A stretch of 64,000 nucleotides of DNA. Origin: Cryptosporangium minutisporangium. Its GTDB lineage: Bacteria; Actinomycetota; Actinomycetes; Mycobacteriales; Cryptosporangiaceae. The DNA lies in assembly GCF_039536245.1 (NCBI RefSeq), contig NZ_BAAAYN010000047.1:16105-80104 (forward strand). The letters are read 5' to 3'. The notes beneath the pieces are model-generated. The model searched no databases, was not told where the DNA came from, and saw only the letters and a list, made by a program, of their open reading frames with translations. Of the stretch, positions 16,648-26,148 are shown piece by piece; positions within the stretch are counted from its first letter, which is position 1, and every line of letters starts with the position of its first letter. The position numbers and the translations under genes were made by a program.

Positions 16648-17244
16648 ATGAGGCGTCGCCCCACCACCTCGCGGTGTCGTCGACTCGCCCGGCGGCTCGG
16701 TCTCACGCGGAACCCGCTCTGTCGGCGGGCCGACCGTCTCGAAGGCGCTCTGCTGCTCGCGACGCCGGTTGTCGTTCTGCTGGCGCTCGGCTCGGGCGTG
16801 CTGTTCGGCGTCGGAGGCTATCAGGACGACGTCGCCTGGGCCGAGGAGGCACGCCGCGGCCGGACGCTGGTGCCGGTGGTGCTGCAAGCCGACACCCCCA
16901 CGGCGACCGACGCCCGGACCCCACTCGGACCGGGCGTCCGAGCAATGTGGACGCTCCCGGACGGACGCCACCGCACCGGTCGGGTTTACCCGCTCACCGC
17001 AGCGAAGGCCGGTCAGACCGTCGAGGTCTGGATGGATTCGTCCGGCTGGCCGCTCGCGCCGCAACACAGCCGGACGGACTTCGTGGTCGGCGGTGTCGTC
17101 GACGGCGCGGTGGCAGCACTTGTCCTCGGCTCGGTCGCGGGGGCCGTGCTGCTCAGCATCCGTGAGCACCTGGACCGGGTACGGATCGACTCCTGGAACG
17201 CCGAGTGGTCCGTCGTCGAACCGCAGTGGAGCAACCGCCGCTGA
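16648..17244 (+). CDS. Rv1733c-family membrane protein
   Basis: 198 residues. The N-terminal RNPLCRRADRLEGALLL signature, a membrane helix (about 35-55), an extracytoplasmic segment with a PLTAAKAGQTVEVWMDSSG-like core, and a second helix near the C-terminus match the Rv1733c family of DosR-regulon membrane proteins (210 residues in M. tuberculosis). The biochemical role is unknown. ATG 16648 is preceded by GGGAGG; the longer in-frame reading is not needed. It is divergent from the usp gene, and a hairpin follows. Confidence 0.85.
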   Translation: MRRRPTTSRCRRLARRLGLTRNPLCRRADRLEGALLLATPVVVLLALGSGVLFGVGGYQDDVAWAEEARRGRTLVPVVLQADTPTATDARTPLGPGVRAMWTLPDGRHRTGRVYPLTAAKAGQTVEVWMDSSGWPLAPQHSRTDFVVGGVVDGAVAALVLGSVAGAVLLSIREHLDRVRIDSWNAEWSVVEPQWSNRR

Positions 17245-17262
17245 CCGGCCGTCCGCGCACGC

Positions 17263-17298
17263 CCGCGGCCGGTTCACCTCGCGGTGAGCCGGCCGCGG
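17263..17298. terminator. Bidirectional hairpin between the Rv1733c-like and CBS-BON genes
   Basis: 16-bp stem CCGCGGCCGGTTCACC/GGTGAGCCGGCCGCGG with one T-G wobble and a TCGC loop. Confidence 0.7.
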
Positions 17299-17324
17299 CC
17301 GTTCGGTCCCGACGCCGCGCGACG

Positions 17325-17993
17325 TCACGCGTAGACGTAGCGAGTGTCGTCGTTGAGGTAACCGAGCTCGTCCACCACTCGGACAACACCGTCCACGCGT
17401 CGGGCCAGCGCGGCGGCGAGCACGGCTTCGCTCCGGCGCTCCAGGTGCCCGCGCAGCGTCACCACTCCCTCGGTGACGTCGACGGTGATCGCCGCCGGCG
17501 GCAGGAGGAGCGCGCGCTCCACCACGTCGGTCACGATCTCGTCGCGGATCTGGTGATCCGGGCGGGTGAAGACCTTAACCAGATCTGCCCGGCTGACGAT
17601 CCCGACCAGCGCGCCGACGACGTCCACGACCGGTAGCCGCTTGACGCCGCCACTTTCGAGCACGGTCGCCGCCTCGACGATCGAGGCGTCCGGTCCGATC
17701 GTCGTGGCCGGCGACGTCATCAGGTCGTTGGCCGTGGTGCCGTGGGCCTTCTCCCGGTCGACCCGGTGGCGGCGGAGGAACCGCGGCCACTCGTCGCCGT
17801 CCTCCTGATAGGTGATCTTGTGCAGCAGGTCGGTGGCGGTCACCACGCCGGCCACGTGTCCGGCCTCGTCAAGGACGGGGACGCCGCTGATCCGGTGGCG
17901 GTCCAGCTGCTCCGCGACGTCCTTGGCCGGCGTGCCGACCCGGACGGTGACGACGTCGGTGGTCATCACGTCGCGAACCGTACGGTGCCTCAT
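17325..17993 (-). CDS. CBS-CBS-BON domain protein 1
   Basis: 222 residues: two CBS domains (about 1-60 with VRDVMTTDVVTV; about 85-145 with NDLMTSPATTIGPDASIVEAA) and a C-terminal BON domain (about 150-215, VTEGVVTLRGHLERRSEAVLAAALARRVDGVVRVVDEL). CBS pairs bind adenosyl ligands such as AMP/ATP; BON domains are usually membrane- or lipid-associated. CBS proteins (Hrp1/Rv2626c) are strongly induced in mycobacterial dormancy. ATG 17993 has GGAG 7 bases upstream. One of three intact CBS-BON paralogues in the window (others at 34,564 and 36,103), plus a relic at 38,667. Confidence 0.88.
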   Translation of the reverse strand: MRHRTVRDVMTTDVVTVRVGTPAKDVAEQLDRHRISGVPVLDEAGHVAGVVTATDLLHKITYQEDGDEWPRFLRRHRVDREKAHGTTANDLMTSPATTIGPDASIVEAATVLESGGVKRLPVVDVVGALVGIVSRADLVKVFTRPDHQIRDEIVTDVVERALLLPPAAITVDVTEGVVTLRGHLERRSEAVLAAALARRVDGVVRVVDELGYLNDDTRYVYA

Positions 17994-18108
17994 CGTCTGC
18001 TCCGTTCCCGCCGCGCTCCGCGGCGTCTCCAGGCGGGTGGCTCGCGCCGCGTCGATCGACGCGGGAAGCCCTCGCCTCGATCGTTCCGTCGGTGAGGGAC
18101 GCGGAGCA

Positions 18109-18122
18109 GAGGCCGAAGTCCC
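18109..18122. promoter_or_regulatory. DosR-like box, variant (GGGAC TTCG GCCTC on the minus strand)
   Basis: Identical to the 16,483 box over CAGAGGCCGAAGTCCCG; 116 bp upstream of CBS-BON protein 1. The repeated GCCTCTG arm argues that it is a true half-site variant. Confidence 0.65.
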
Positions 18123-18170
18123 GTCCTGAGGGACCAGTGGTTGTCCCGGCCCGCTGGGCAACACCCGAAC

Positions 18171-19103
18171 TCACGTAACTTCGATGGTCAGACGGGGAAG
18201 GAACAGCGGGCTCGACTGGGGCTGGCCGTTGAACGTGAACGCGTCGCTGCCGTAGGTGAACGCGGCGTCGGCGCTCCCGGTGGTGTTCTCGTTCTTGACC
18301 AGCCAGGTCTCGAAGCCTCCGACCAGATCAGTGGGAGGGTTGTTGCGGAGCACGCCAGGCGTGTCGACGCCGTCACCGTTCCAGTCCCCGACGATCTTGT
18401 ATTCGGGGATCGATCGATTCACCGTGCCGTAGCTGAACGAGAGCTGGGCCGTGCCGCCCTGCGCCCGGGCGTTGGTCAGCAGCCATTGGTTGCCACGGAC
18501 GACGCCCGCGGTGTCCACACCATCGCCGTCCCAGTCTCCGACCACCACCACGTCGGTCCGGGACAGGCCGTAGACGAAGCTGACCTCTGGTGAGGACGGC
18601 GTCATGTCCTGTCGGATCGTCCAGACGAGATGGTCGCCCACCATGAGGACGTAGCCGACCTCGTAGGCGTCGTCGGCGGGATCGAGGTTCCCGGCGATCG
18701 GGACACCGCGCAGGAAGTCCGTCGCTCCCGGGACGCCGAAGTCGAACGTGACGTGTGCGGGGCCGCTGCTGTTGGTGTTGCGCAGGAACCAGGTGAACCT
18801 GCCCTCAGGAGGGCTCGCGACCGCCCGTGCGATGCCGACGGTTTCGTCTCCGTCGCCGTCCCAGTCGCCAACGATCGGGACGTCCCAGTCGCTCCCGGCG
18901 CGGCCGAAGCTGAACGTCAGGTTCGCGCGTCCGCTGGTGGGTGTCGTCCGGATGTGCCAGGACCCGTCCTGGTAGATCACCGGCCCGCTGACGCCGTCCG
19001 GCGTCGCCGCGATGACGGGTGAGGACAGGGCGACCAGTGGCAATACCATCAGCACGGTGGCGAGTAGCGCCGCGATGCGCCCGCGCCGTGACGAGGTACG
19101 CAT
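18171..19103 (-). CDS. Secreted FG-GAP/VCBS-like repeat protein
   Basis: 310 residues. A Sec signal peptide (RRGRIAALLATVLMVLPLVALSS, likely cut near residue 32 after SPVIA) is followed by several repeats with the calcium-binding-like loop VVGDWDGDGVDTAGVVR (copies IVGDWDGDGDETVGIAR, VVGDWDGDGVDTAGVVR and IVGDWNGDGVDTPGVLR). This suggests a beta-propeller of the FG-GAP/VCBS kind. There are no catalytic residues I recognise; such proteins are often extracellular binding or adhesive modules. Start ATG has GAGGAGG. I see no DosR-like box upstream, so it may be a passenger within the island. Confidence 0.75.
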   Translation of the reverse strand: MRTSSRRGRIAALLATVLMVLPLVALSSPVIAATPDGVSGPVIYQDGSWHIRTTPTSGRANLTFSFGRAGSDWDVPIVGDWDGDGDETVGIARAVASPPEGRFTWFLRNTNSSGPAHVTFDFGVPGATDFLRGVPIAGNLDPADDAYEVGYVLMVGDHLVWTIRQDMTPSSPEVSFVYGLSRTDVVVVGDWDGDGVDTAGVVRGNQWLLTNARAQGGTAQLSFSYGTVNRSIPEYKIVGDWNGDGVDTPGVLRNNPPTDLVGGFETWLVKNENTTGSADAAFTYGSDAFTFNGQPQSSPLFLPRLTIEVT

Positions 19104-19200
19104 GAGTCCTCCTCGGGCTCGATGGGAGTCTCTTCTCCAGGTTCGCGGCCGAAGGGTTTCCGCAATAGAGGAGAAAGACCCGCGAATTCAGGCGGATCAG

Positions 19201-20592
19201 TCACGCTGCTCCGGGCGCCCCGCTCCGCCGCAGGGCGTCCCAGTCGCGGCGCACCGCGTCGAGGAGGACGTCCGCGTCCGGGACCGCGTCGGTGTCGGTC
19301 TGCACCGCGACGACCAAACGACCCGCGTAGGAGAGCGCGAGCACCGACACCGGCACGTTGCCGGCCAGCGATCCGATCGGCACCAGCTCCCGGACCGGCG
19401 CGCCGAGCAGACCCATCGGAGCCGATGGGCCGATCAGATCGCTCTCCACGAGGTTCACCACGTGCTGGCGGACGCTGAACCACCGCGCCACCCCGACGCG
19501 GGAGAGCGCCGCGAAGAACGTGGTGGCCCCCTCCGACGGCTGTGCGGCCTTGGCCGCGGAGGTCCGTACGCTCACCTGCCGGAGCCGCTCCGCCGCAGCG
19601 TGTGCGCCGACCGGGAGATCGACGAGGAACGCGCCGGTCTGGTTACCCGCGTCGGTCGGTGCCCCGGCGGAACGCAGCGACACCGCGACCGACGCGCGGA
19701 CGACGAGCCGGTCGACGGGTTCCCCCCGCTCCCCCAGCAGCGCCCGCAGACCGCCGGCGGCGAGCCCGAGGATCAGGTCGTTGACGGTTCCGCCGTGTGC
19801 ATGCGCGACGCGCTTGGCGTCCGCGAGGTCGAGGCGGACGACGCCGACGTGCCGACGCGGCCCGACCGGGCGGTTCAGCGAGGCCGGACGCGGACCGGTC
19901 GACCGGGTGGTCAGCGTGCGTACGACACCGCGGACCCCGGCCAGAGTGCCCGGACGGAGTGCGGTGACGACCCGCCGCCCGCCTCCGAGCGTCGTCCCAG
20001 CGTGGTCGCGCGCGAGGGCCCACCACGACGGGTGCGCCCCGATCCGCGGATGCTCCGCGTCCGGCGATCGGGGCTGATCGGTATCCGGGCACAGGGGACG
20101 GTCGAGCAGTGCGAGTACCAGTCCGATCCCGGCGAGGCCGTCGGCGACGACGTGGTGCAGCACGACGACCAGCCCGACCCGCCCGTCGGGCAGCCCGGTC
20201 ACGAACCACATCCGCCAGAGCGGCCGCGAGCGATCGAACGGTTCGACCATCAGCCGCGCCGCGAGATCCAGCAGCGCCTGCTCGTCTCCGGGCGCCGGCA
20301 GCGCCGCCTCGCGGACGTGTAACCGGATGTCGAACCCGTCGCGGTCGATCCAGAGCGGCGGTCCCGCGAGGACGCCGGGACTGTGCAGCACCTGCCGCAG
20401 CCGCGGCGCCGCCGCGAGGCCGTGCTCGATCGTCCGCCGGATCGCGCCCATCCGGAGGTGCCCGTCGGCGTCGACCAGCGTGTCACCGTCCAGCGTCGCC
20501 ACCGCGGTCATGTGCATCGGCACACCGGGCACCTCTGCCGCGAGGTTGATCACGTCCGCCGCCCGGAGCCGCGCGAATCGGCTGTCGCGCAT
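19201..20592 (-). CDS. tgs: Wax ester synthase/diacylglycerol acyltransferase (Tgs1-like)
   Basis: 463 residues, the same length as mycobacterial Tgs1 (Rv3130c, DosR-regulon). The catalytic HHxxxDG motif is at 146-152 (HHVVADG). Other family blocks are visible: PLWRMWFVTGLPDG just before it, GTVNDLILGLAAGGLR and the SNLIGP-like ESDLIGPSAPMG segment with VSVLALSYAG near the C-terminus. It joins acyl-CoA to diacylglycerol or alcohols, storing carbon as neutral lipid in non-growing cells. Start ATG has only a GAGGCGGG at longer spacing. A strong DosR-like box is 66 bp upstream, shared with the divergent arginine-deiminase operon. Confidence 0.93.
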   Translation of the reverse strand: MRDSRFARLRAADVINLAAEVPGVPMHMTAVATLDGDTLVDADGHLRMGAIRRTIEHGLAAAPRLRQVLHSPGVLAGPPLWIDRDGFDIRLHVREAALPAPGDEQALLDLAARLMVEPFDRSRPLWRMWFVTGLPDGRVGLVVVLHHVVADGLAGIGLVLALLDRPLCPDTDQPRSPDAEHPRIGAHPSWWALARDHAGTTLGGGRRVVTALRPGTLAGVRGVVRTLTTRSTGPRPASLNRPVGPRRHVGVVRLDLADAKRVAHAHGGTVNDLILGLAAGGLRALLGERGEPVDRLVVRASVAVSLRSAGAPTDAGNQTGAFLVDLPVGAHAAAERLRQVSVRTSAAKAAQPSEGATTFFAALSRVGVARWFSVRQHVVNLVESDLIGPSAPMGLLGAPVRELVPIGSLAGNVPVSVLALSYAGRLVVAVQTDTDAVPDADVLLDAVRRDWDALRRSGAPGAA

Positions 20593-20657
20593 CGTCGATC
20601 ACCCGCCTCTCCTCCAGCTCAGCACGATGCCGGGCGGCCCCGTAGATCCGAAGGACA

Positions 20658-20671
20658 GGGACCTTCGGCCC
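20658..20671. promoter_or_regulatory. DosR-like box, divergent tgs/arc promoter (GGGAC CTTC GGCCC)
   Basis: 66 bp upstream of the tgs start and 85 bp upstream of the arcD-like start; the only such box in this divergent region. Confidence 0.75.
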
Positions 20672-20756
20672 GGACGGACAGGACTCAAGTGACCTGCGGA
20701 GACACCTGCGACGGATGGAGCCTGAGGGTGTCGATCCGTGATCAAAGGAGATCGCA

Positions 20757-22259
20757 ATGACAACCACATCGGTTCGAGGCCAACGTTCATCCGGTCCACG
20801 GGCGGCCGCACCGCGCGCCCGGGCGCTCGGGCCGATGTCGGCGACCGCACTGGTCGTCGGCAGCATCGTCGGCACGGGCGTCTTCACGATGCCGGCGGTG
20901 ATGGCCGGCGCCGGGACCAGTTCCTTACTCGTGCTGGCCGTGATCTCCGCCGGAGCCTTATTACTCGGCGTGCTCTTCGGCCAGCTGACCAAGCGGGTGC
21001 CGAACAGCGACGGCGGGGTCTACGCGTACGCCCGCCACGAGTTCGGCGACTTCGCCGGCTACCTGACCGCCTGGTGCTACTGGATCACTGCCTGGGCCGG
21101 GAACGCCGCGATCGTCTCCTCCTGGGTGCTTTACGTGGAATCGTTGTTCGGCATCGAGAACCCGAGCGCCTGGACCAACCTCGGCATCGCGCTCGTCGGT
21201 CTGTGGATCCCGGCCGTGGTCAACCTGATCGGCGTCAAGCAGACGGCCTGGGTGCAGAACGTCACGGTTGTCTTGAAGTTCGTGCCGCTCATCCTGGTCG
21301 GAGTCGTCGGCTGGTTCTTCGTCGAAGCCGCCAACTTCGGACCGTTCAACGCCTCCGGCGGCAGCCTCTACGACGGCATCAGTATCGCCGCCGGTGTCGC
21401 GCTGTTCTCGTTCATCGGCGTGGAGTGCGCCGCGATCGCCGCCGGCCGGGTCAAGAACCCGGAGCGCAACGTGGGCCGCGCCTCGGTGCTCGGCACCGCC
21501 GCCAGCGCGCTGCTGTACCTGCTCGTCACCGCCGCCGTCATGGGCCTGGTCTCGCACAGTGCGCTGGTCGACAACGGTGCTCCGTTCGTCGACGCGTTCC
21601 AGACGATGTTCGGCGACGCCGCCTGGGTCGGCAAGGTGGTCGCCGCCACCGCGGTGATCTCGGGGCTCGGCGCGCTCAACGGCTGGACGCTGGTCACCGC
21701 CGAGATGCCCTGGGCCGCCGCGAAGGACGACCTGTTCCCACCCCAGTTCGCCAAGACCAACCACGACGGCGCGCCCTGGTTCGGCATCGTCGTCTCGACC
21801 GTGCTCGCCTCGGCGCTGATGGGCTTCGCCTACAGCGGCAACACCGGCCTGACCGTGTTCACCTACCTGGTCAGCCTGTCGGTGGTCACGGTCGCGATCC
21901 CGTACTTCTTCGCCGCCTGCGCGCAACTGGCCTACCTGGTCTCGCGTCGCCGCAAGGTCGCCGGCTGGGCTCTGGCCCGGGACCTGACGATCGTCGTCGC
22001 GAGCGCGCTGTTCTCGCTCTGGGTCGCCGCTGCGGCCGGTTACGCAGCCGTCTACCAGACGATGATCGCGCTGCTGATCGGCATCCCGATCTACGCGTTC
22101 CTCAAGGCCCGCCGCGAGCGCCTCGGCACCATCCCGCAACCCCGCGACGCGGGCGCACCGCTCGAGCCACCCGCCGTCGAGCTGATCGACGATCCCCCGG
22201 CGAACGTCCCGGACACCCCGGCCGCGCTCACCGACGACACCTCCGGAGCGACACGATGA
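20757..22259 (+). CDS. arcD: Arginine/ornithine antiporter (APC family)
   Basis: 500 residues, 12 or so membrane segments of the basic amino acid/polyamine antiporter (APA) group: the N-terminal SATALVVGSIVGTGVFTMPAVMA motif and a GALNGWTLVTAEMPWAAAKDDLFP segment typical of ArcD-type exchangers. It would import arginine in exchange for ornithine, needing no energy input. Start ATG has AAAGGAG. It overlaps arcA by the sequence ATGA, so the four genes form one operon. Substrate is inferred from the operon. Confidence 0.9.
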   Translation: MTTTSVRGQRSSGPRAAAPRARALGPMSATALVVGSIVGTGVFTMPAVMAGAGTSSLLVLAVISAGALLLGVLFGQLTKRVPNSDGGVYAYARHEFGDFAGYLTAWCYWITAWAGNAAIVSSWVLYVESLFGIENPSAWTNLGIALVGLWIPAVVNLIGVKQTAWVQNVTVVLKFVPLILVGVVGWFFVEAANFGPFNASGGSLYDGISIAAGVALFSFIGVECAAIAAGRVKNPERNVGRASVLGTAASALLYLLVTAAVMGLVSHSALVDNGAPFVDAFQTMFGDAAWVGKVVAATAVISGLGALNGWTLVTAEMPWAAAKDDLFPPQFAKTNHDGAPWFGIVVSTVLASALMGFAYSGNTGLTVFTYLVSLSVVTVAIPYFFAACAQLAYLVSRRRKVAGWALARDLTIVVASALFSLWVAAAAGYAAVYQTMIALLIGIPIYAFLKARRERLGTIPQPRDAGAPLEPPAVELIDDPPANVPDTPAALTDDTSGATR

Positions 22260-23509
22260 CCCGCACCCGCTTGGGCGTCCACTCCGAGGTCGGCCGGCTG
22301 CGCCAGGCGATCCTGCACCGCCCTGCGCTGGAGCTCGACCGGCTGACCCCGGACAACTGCGACGATCTGCTCTTCGACGACGTGCTGTGGCCGGCCAAGG
22401 CCCGCACCGAGCACGACGCATTCGTCCAGGTACTGCGTGACCACGGCGTCACCGTCCATCTGTTCGGCGAGCTGCTCGCCGAGACGCTGCACTCGGCCGA
22501 AGCCAAGGCGTTCGTCCTGGAGCGGGTCTGCACCGTGCAGCGCCTCGGGACGGCGCTGGCCGCGTCGGTCCGCGCGCTCGCCGAAGACATGGCACCGGCG
22601 ACGCTCGCCGAGTTGCTCATCGGCGGCATCACCCGGGCCGACCTCTCGCCGCTGCACGCCGGTGGGCTGCGCTGGCAGACACTCGGGCTGGACGACTTCG
22701 TGATCCCGCCCTTACCCAACACGTTGTTCCAGCGGGACAACTCCGCCTGGATCTACGGCGGCGTGACGATCAACCCGATGGCGATGGCTGCGCGTCGGCG
22801 GGAGTCCATCCACAGCCGCGCTGTCTACCGGTACCATCCGCTGTTCCGCGAGGCGACGTTCCCGATCTACTACGGTGACGACGACGTCGATCACCAGCCG
22901 GCCACCCTGGAGGGCGGTGACATCCACGTCCTCGGCCGCGGCGCGGTCCTGATCGGAATGGGCGAGCGGACCACACCGCAGGGAGTCGAGATCCTGGCCC
23001 GGTCGCTGTTCCGCGCCGGGCAGGCCTCCCGGGTGATCGCCGTGGAGCTGCCGAAGTCGCACGCGCTGATGCACCTCGACACCGTGCTGACGATGGTCGA
23101 CACCGACACGTTCCTCCGCTACCCCGGTCTGGCACCGGAGACGTTGCGGCACTGGTCGATCACCCCGGCGTCCGCCGACGAGATCGTCGAGCAGAACAAC
23201 GGCGGGCTCGCGGTCGAGCAGCGCGACGACCTGTTCGGCACCATCGCCGACGCGCTCGGCATCGACCGTCCCCGAGTCCTCTGCGTCGACGCGGACGGCC
23301 GCGCAGCCGCCCGGGAGCAGTGGGACGACGCCGACAACGTCCTCGCGCTCGAACCCGGCGTCGTCGTCGGCTACGAGCGCAACACCGTCACCAACACGAT
23401 GCTCGCCGAGAACGGGATCAAGGTCCTGCCGATCCCCAGCGGCGAGCTCGGCCGCGGACGCGGCGGCGCCCGCTGCATGTCCTGCCCCATCGAGCGAGAG
23501 GGAATCTGA
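22256..23509 (+). CDS. arcA: Arginine deiminase
   Basis: 417 residues. The active-site set is complete: [27 protein letters not shown] and the nucleophile Cys407 in RCMSCPI near the C-terminus. It hydrolyses arginine to citrulline and ammonia. ATG 22256 overlaps the arcD stop (ATGA), with GGAG upstream inside arcD. First enzyme of the pathway that gives one ATP per arginine without oxygen. Confidence 0.96.
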   Translation: MTRTRLGVHSEVGRLRQAILHRPALELDRLTPDNCDDLLFDDVLWPAKARTEHDAFVQVLRDHGVTVHLFGELLAETLHSAEAKAFVLERVCTVQRLGTALAASVRALAEDMAPATLAELLIGGITRADLSPLHAGGLRWQTLGLDDFVIPPLPNTLFQRDNSAWIYGGVTINPMAMAARRRESIHSRAVYRYHPLFREATFPIYYGDDDVDHQPATLEGGDIHVLGRGAVLIGMGERTTPQGVEILARSLFRAGQASRVIAVELPKSHALMHLDTVLTMVDTDTFLRYPGLAPETLRHWSITPASADEIVEQNNGGLAVEQRDDLFGTIADALGIDRPRVLCVDADGRAAAREQWDDADNVLALEPGVVVGYERNTVTNTMLAENGIKVLPIPSGELGRGRGGARCMSCPIEREGI

Positions 23510-23510
23510 G

Positions 23511-24515
23511 ATGACCATCGCCGTCCGCGCGCCCGGCTGCCTGATCAAAGAGCTCGACCTGACCAAGGAGGAGTTCCTCGACCTGGTCCGGCTCGCCGCG
23601 GAGCTCAAGCGAGAGAAACGACTCGGCACCGAGGGTCGCCGCCTGACCGGGCGCAACATCGCGCTGATCTTCGAGAAGGCATCCACCCGGACTCGGTGCG
23701 CGTTCGAGGTCGCCGCCTACGACCAGGGCGCCCACGTCACCTACATCGGCACCGACGGCTCCCACCTCGGACACAAGGAGTCCGTCCGGGACACCGCCCG
23801 GGTCCTCGGCCGACTCTACGACGGCATCGAGTACCGCGGCTTCGACCAGTCGGTCGTCGAGGATCTCGCCGAGTTCGCCGGCGTGCCGGTCTGGAACGGC
23901 CTGACCGATCAGTGGCACCCGACGCAGATGCTCGCCGACGTTCTCACGATGCTCGAGCACCGCCCAGGGCGGATCGAGGAGATCAGCTGCTGCTACCTCG
24001 GCGACGGCCGCAACAACGTCGCCCGATCGCTGCTGGTGACCGGTGCCCTGCTCGGGATGGACGTCCGGATCGCAGCCCCGGCCACGCTCCAGCCACCCGC
24101 GGACGTGGTCGCTGCCGCGCGGGCGGCCGCCGCCGGCTCCGGCGCCCGGATCCTGGTGACCGACGACGTCGACGCCGCGGTCCGCGGCGCGGACTTCCTC
24201 TACACCGACGTCTGGGTGAGCATGGGTGAGCCGGACGAGGTCTGGGACGCCCGGGTCCCGCAGCTCCTCCCCTACCGGATCACCACCGACCTGCTGGCCG
24301 CCACCGGCACGCCGACGACGAAGGTGCTGCACTGCCTCCCGGCGCTGCACGACGCCGAGACGTCGGTCGGTCGCCGGTTGCGAGACCGGTACGGCCTGGT
24401 CGGCGCCGAGATCGCCGACGACGTGTTCGCCTCCGACCGCACGATCGTCCTCGACCAGGCGGAGAACCGCATGCACACGATCAAGGCAGTCCTCGTCACC
24501 GCGCTGGAGCGTTGA
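23511..24515 (+). CDS. arcB: Ornithine carbamoyltransferase (catabolic)
   Basis: 334 residues with carbamoyl-phosphate loop STRTR at 58-62, HPTQ in WHPTQMLAD and HCLP in [10 protein letters not shown]. It splits citrulline with phosphate to ornithine and carbamoyl phosphate; the catabolic role is inferred from location between arcA and arcC. The ATG is 1 bp after the arcA stop. Confidence 0.94.
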   Translation: MTIAVRAPGCLIKELDLTKEEFLDLVRLAAELKREKRLGTEGRRLTGRNIALIFEKASTRTRCAFEVAAYDQGAHVTYIGTDGSHLGHKESVRDTARVLGRLYDGIEYRGFDQSVVEDLAEFAGVPVWNGLTDQWHPTQMLADVLTMLEHRPGRIEEISCCYLGDGRNNVARSLLVTGALLGMDVRIAAPATLQPPADVVAAARAAAAGSGARILVTDDVDAAVRGADFLYTDVWVSMGEPDEVWDARVPQLLPYRITTDLLAATGTPTTKVLHCLPALHDAETSVGRRLRDRYGLVGAEIADDVFASDRTIVLDQAENRMHTIKAVLVTALER

Positions 24516-24516
24516 G

Positions 24517-25449
24517 ATGCGTATCGTCGTGGCGCTGGGCGGCAACGCTCTGCTGGAGCGCGGTGAGAAGCCGGACGCCGCAGTCCAGCGCCGACACGTC
24601 CGACGGGCCGCCGCCGCACTCGTTCCGCTCGCCGCCGAGCACGAGCTCGTGGTCTGCCACGGCAACGGCCCGCAGGTCGGGTTGCTCGCCCTGGAGAGCG
24701 CGGCGGACCCGGCGCTGTCCCGGCCCTACCCGCTGGACGTCCTCGACGCCCAGACCCAGGGCATGATCGGGTACTGGCTGGTCCAGGAGCTGCGCAACGC
24801 GGGTCTGCGCCGATCTGCGATCGCGGTGCTGACCCAGACGGTGGTGGACGCCGGGGATCCGGCGTTCGCCACGCCGACCAAGTTCGTCGGCCAGCTCTAC
24901 GACCGAGCCGAGGCCGAGCGGCTGGCCGCCGAACGAGACTGGCGGATCGCCCCGGACGGTGCGGGCTGGCGCCGCGTGGTTCCGTCGCCTCGGCCACGGC
25001 GGATCGTCGAGCGGGACACCGTCGCGGCGTTGCTGGACACCGGTTCGCTGGTCGTCTGCGGAGGCGGCGGGGGCATCCCCGTCGTCGAGGCCGCCGACGG
25101 CCGGCTCACCGGCGTCGAGGCGGTCGTGGACAAGGACCTCACCGCCGCGCTGCTCGCGATCGAGCTGCACGCGGACCGACTGATCATCCTCACCGACGTC
25201 ACCGCAGTGATGCGCGACTTCGGCACCCCCCGGCAGAGTCCGATCGGGGCCCTCGGGGTGGACGAGCTCGCCGGGCTCGGGCTGCCGGCCGGGTCGATGG
25301 GGCCGAAACTCGACGCCTGCGGAATCTTCACGGCCGCGACCGGGAACCCGTCGGCGATCGGTGCCGTGGACGACGCCGCGGCGATCCTGCACGGCGAGGC
25401 CGGAACGTGGATCCGTCCGGCCCCCGCCCCGGCGGGCGCCGGGCGCTGA
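24517..25449 (+). CDS. arcC: Carbamate kinase
   Basis: 310 residues, typical length. N-terminal VVALGGNALL, VVCHGNGPQVG, CGGGGGIPVV, VVDKDLTAALLA and GSMGPKLDAC motifs are all present. It transfers phosphate from carbamoyl phosphate to ADP, the ATP-yielding step of the pathway. The ATG is 1 bp after the arcB stop. A strong hairpin follows the gene. Confidence 0.95.
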   Translation: MRIVVALGGNALLERGEKPDAAVQRRHVRRAAAALVPLAAEHELVVCHGNGPQVGLLALESAADPALSRPYPLDVLDAQTQGMIGYWLVQELRNAGLRRSAIAVLTQTVVDAGDPAFATPTKFVGQLYDRAEAERLAAERDWRIAPDGAGWRRVVPSPRPRRIVERDTVAALLDTGSLVVCGGGGGIPVVEAADGRLTGVEAVVDKDLTAALLAIELHADRLIILTDVTAVMRDFGTPRQSPIGALGVDELAGLGLPAGSMGPKLDACGIFTAATGNPSAIGAVDDAAAILHGEAGTWIRPAPAPAGAGR

Positions 25450-25456
25450 CACCGAG

Positions 25457-25486
25457 GAGCCGGTGACACGTCGGTGTCACCGGCTC
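25457..25486. terminator. Hairpin terminator at the end of the arc operon
   Basis: 13-bp perfect stem GAGCCGGTGACAC/GTGTCACCGGCTC, loop GTCG. It is also positioned to stop the convergent usp gene. Confidence 0.8.
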
Positions 25487-25506
25487 ATGCGCGTCCGCGC
25501 TTCGGG

Positions 25507-25941
25507 TCAGCTCTTCGGTTCGTCCCGGACGATGACGACCGGGCAGCTCGCGTGGTGCACACAGTACTGGCCGACCGAACCGAGCAACGCCTCGGCGAAC
25601 CCGGTATGTCCCCGGTTGCCGACCACGAGCAGTTGCGCGTCGTCCGCGGCGGCGAGAAGCACCCGCGAGGCCGCGCCTTCGACGACGTGCTCGCGGATCG
25701 TCACCGGCCGATCGTCGCCCAGTACCTCACCGAGCGTGTTATGCAGCACTGACCGTGCCGCGCCTTCCACGTCGAAGTCGCCGGGCGGCGGCATGTACCC
25801 GAAGACCAGAACCGGGTGCCAGGCGATGACCGCGTCGACGCTGCTCCCGGTGAGTTGCGCCTGTCGGACCGCCCAGCGCAGGGCGCTCTTCGAGGCGTCC
25901 GACCCATCGATTCCCACCACGATCCGGCCGGTGTCAGTCAT
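25507..25941 (-). CDS. Universal stress protein, single domain
   Basis: 144 residues. IVVGIDGSDASKSALRWA at the start and the ATP-binding loop GNRGHTGFAEALLGSVGQYCVHHASCPVVIV at the end (G-2x-G-9x-GS pattern) indicate an ATP-binding Usp. ATG 25941 has GAGG upstream. No convincing DosR-like box is present in the 205-bp gap upstream, so it may be read from the next usp promoter. Confidence 0.9.
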   Translation of the reverse strand: MTDTGRIVVGIDGSDASKSALRWAVRQAQLTGSSVDAVIAWHPVLVFGYMPPPGDFDVEGAARSVLHNTLGEVLGDDRPVTIREHVVEGAASRVLLAAADDAQLLVVGNRGHTGFAEALLGSVGQYCVHHASCPVVIVRDEPKS

Positions 25942-26122
25942 GGTCACCTCATTCCATGTCGGACGATCTGGCTGTGCCCGCCCCGCTGTCCGAGCGCTAC
26001 CCACGGCCGACGCCGCTCAGACGGCGTTCGGCGATCCGGCAACCGGCGGAGGGGGCGATGGGCCGCCGGGCGGGCTGACTGGGCAGGGCGGGCCCACCCG
26101 ACAGCGTGCGGTCCGCGGGATC

Positions 26123-26148
26123 GACCCCCCGCGCAGTCGGTGGGGGTC
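26123..26148 (-). terminator. Weak hairpin overlapping the end of the second usp gene
   Basis: 7-bp stem GACCCCC/GGGGGTC (26123-26129, 26142-26148) with a 12-base loop; overlaps the stop codon at 26147. May attenuate transcription into the single-domain usp gene. Confidence 0.35.
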
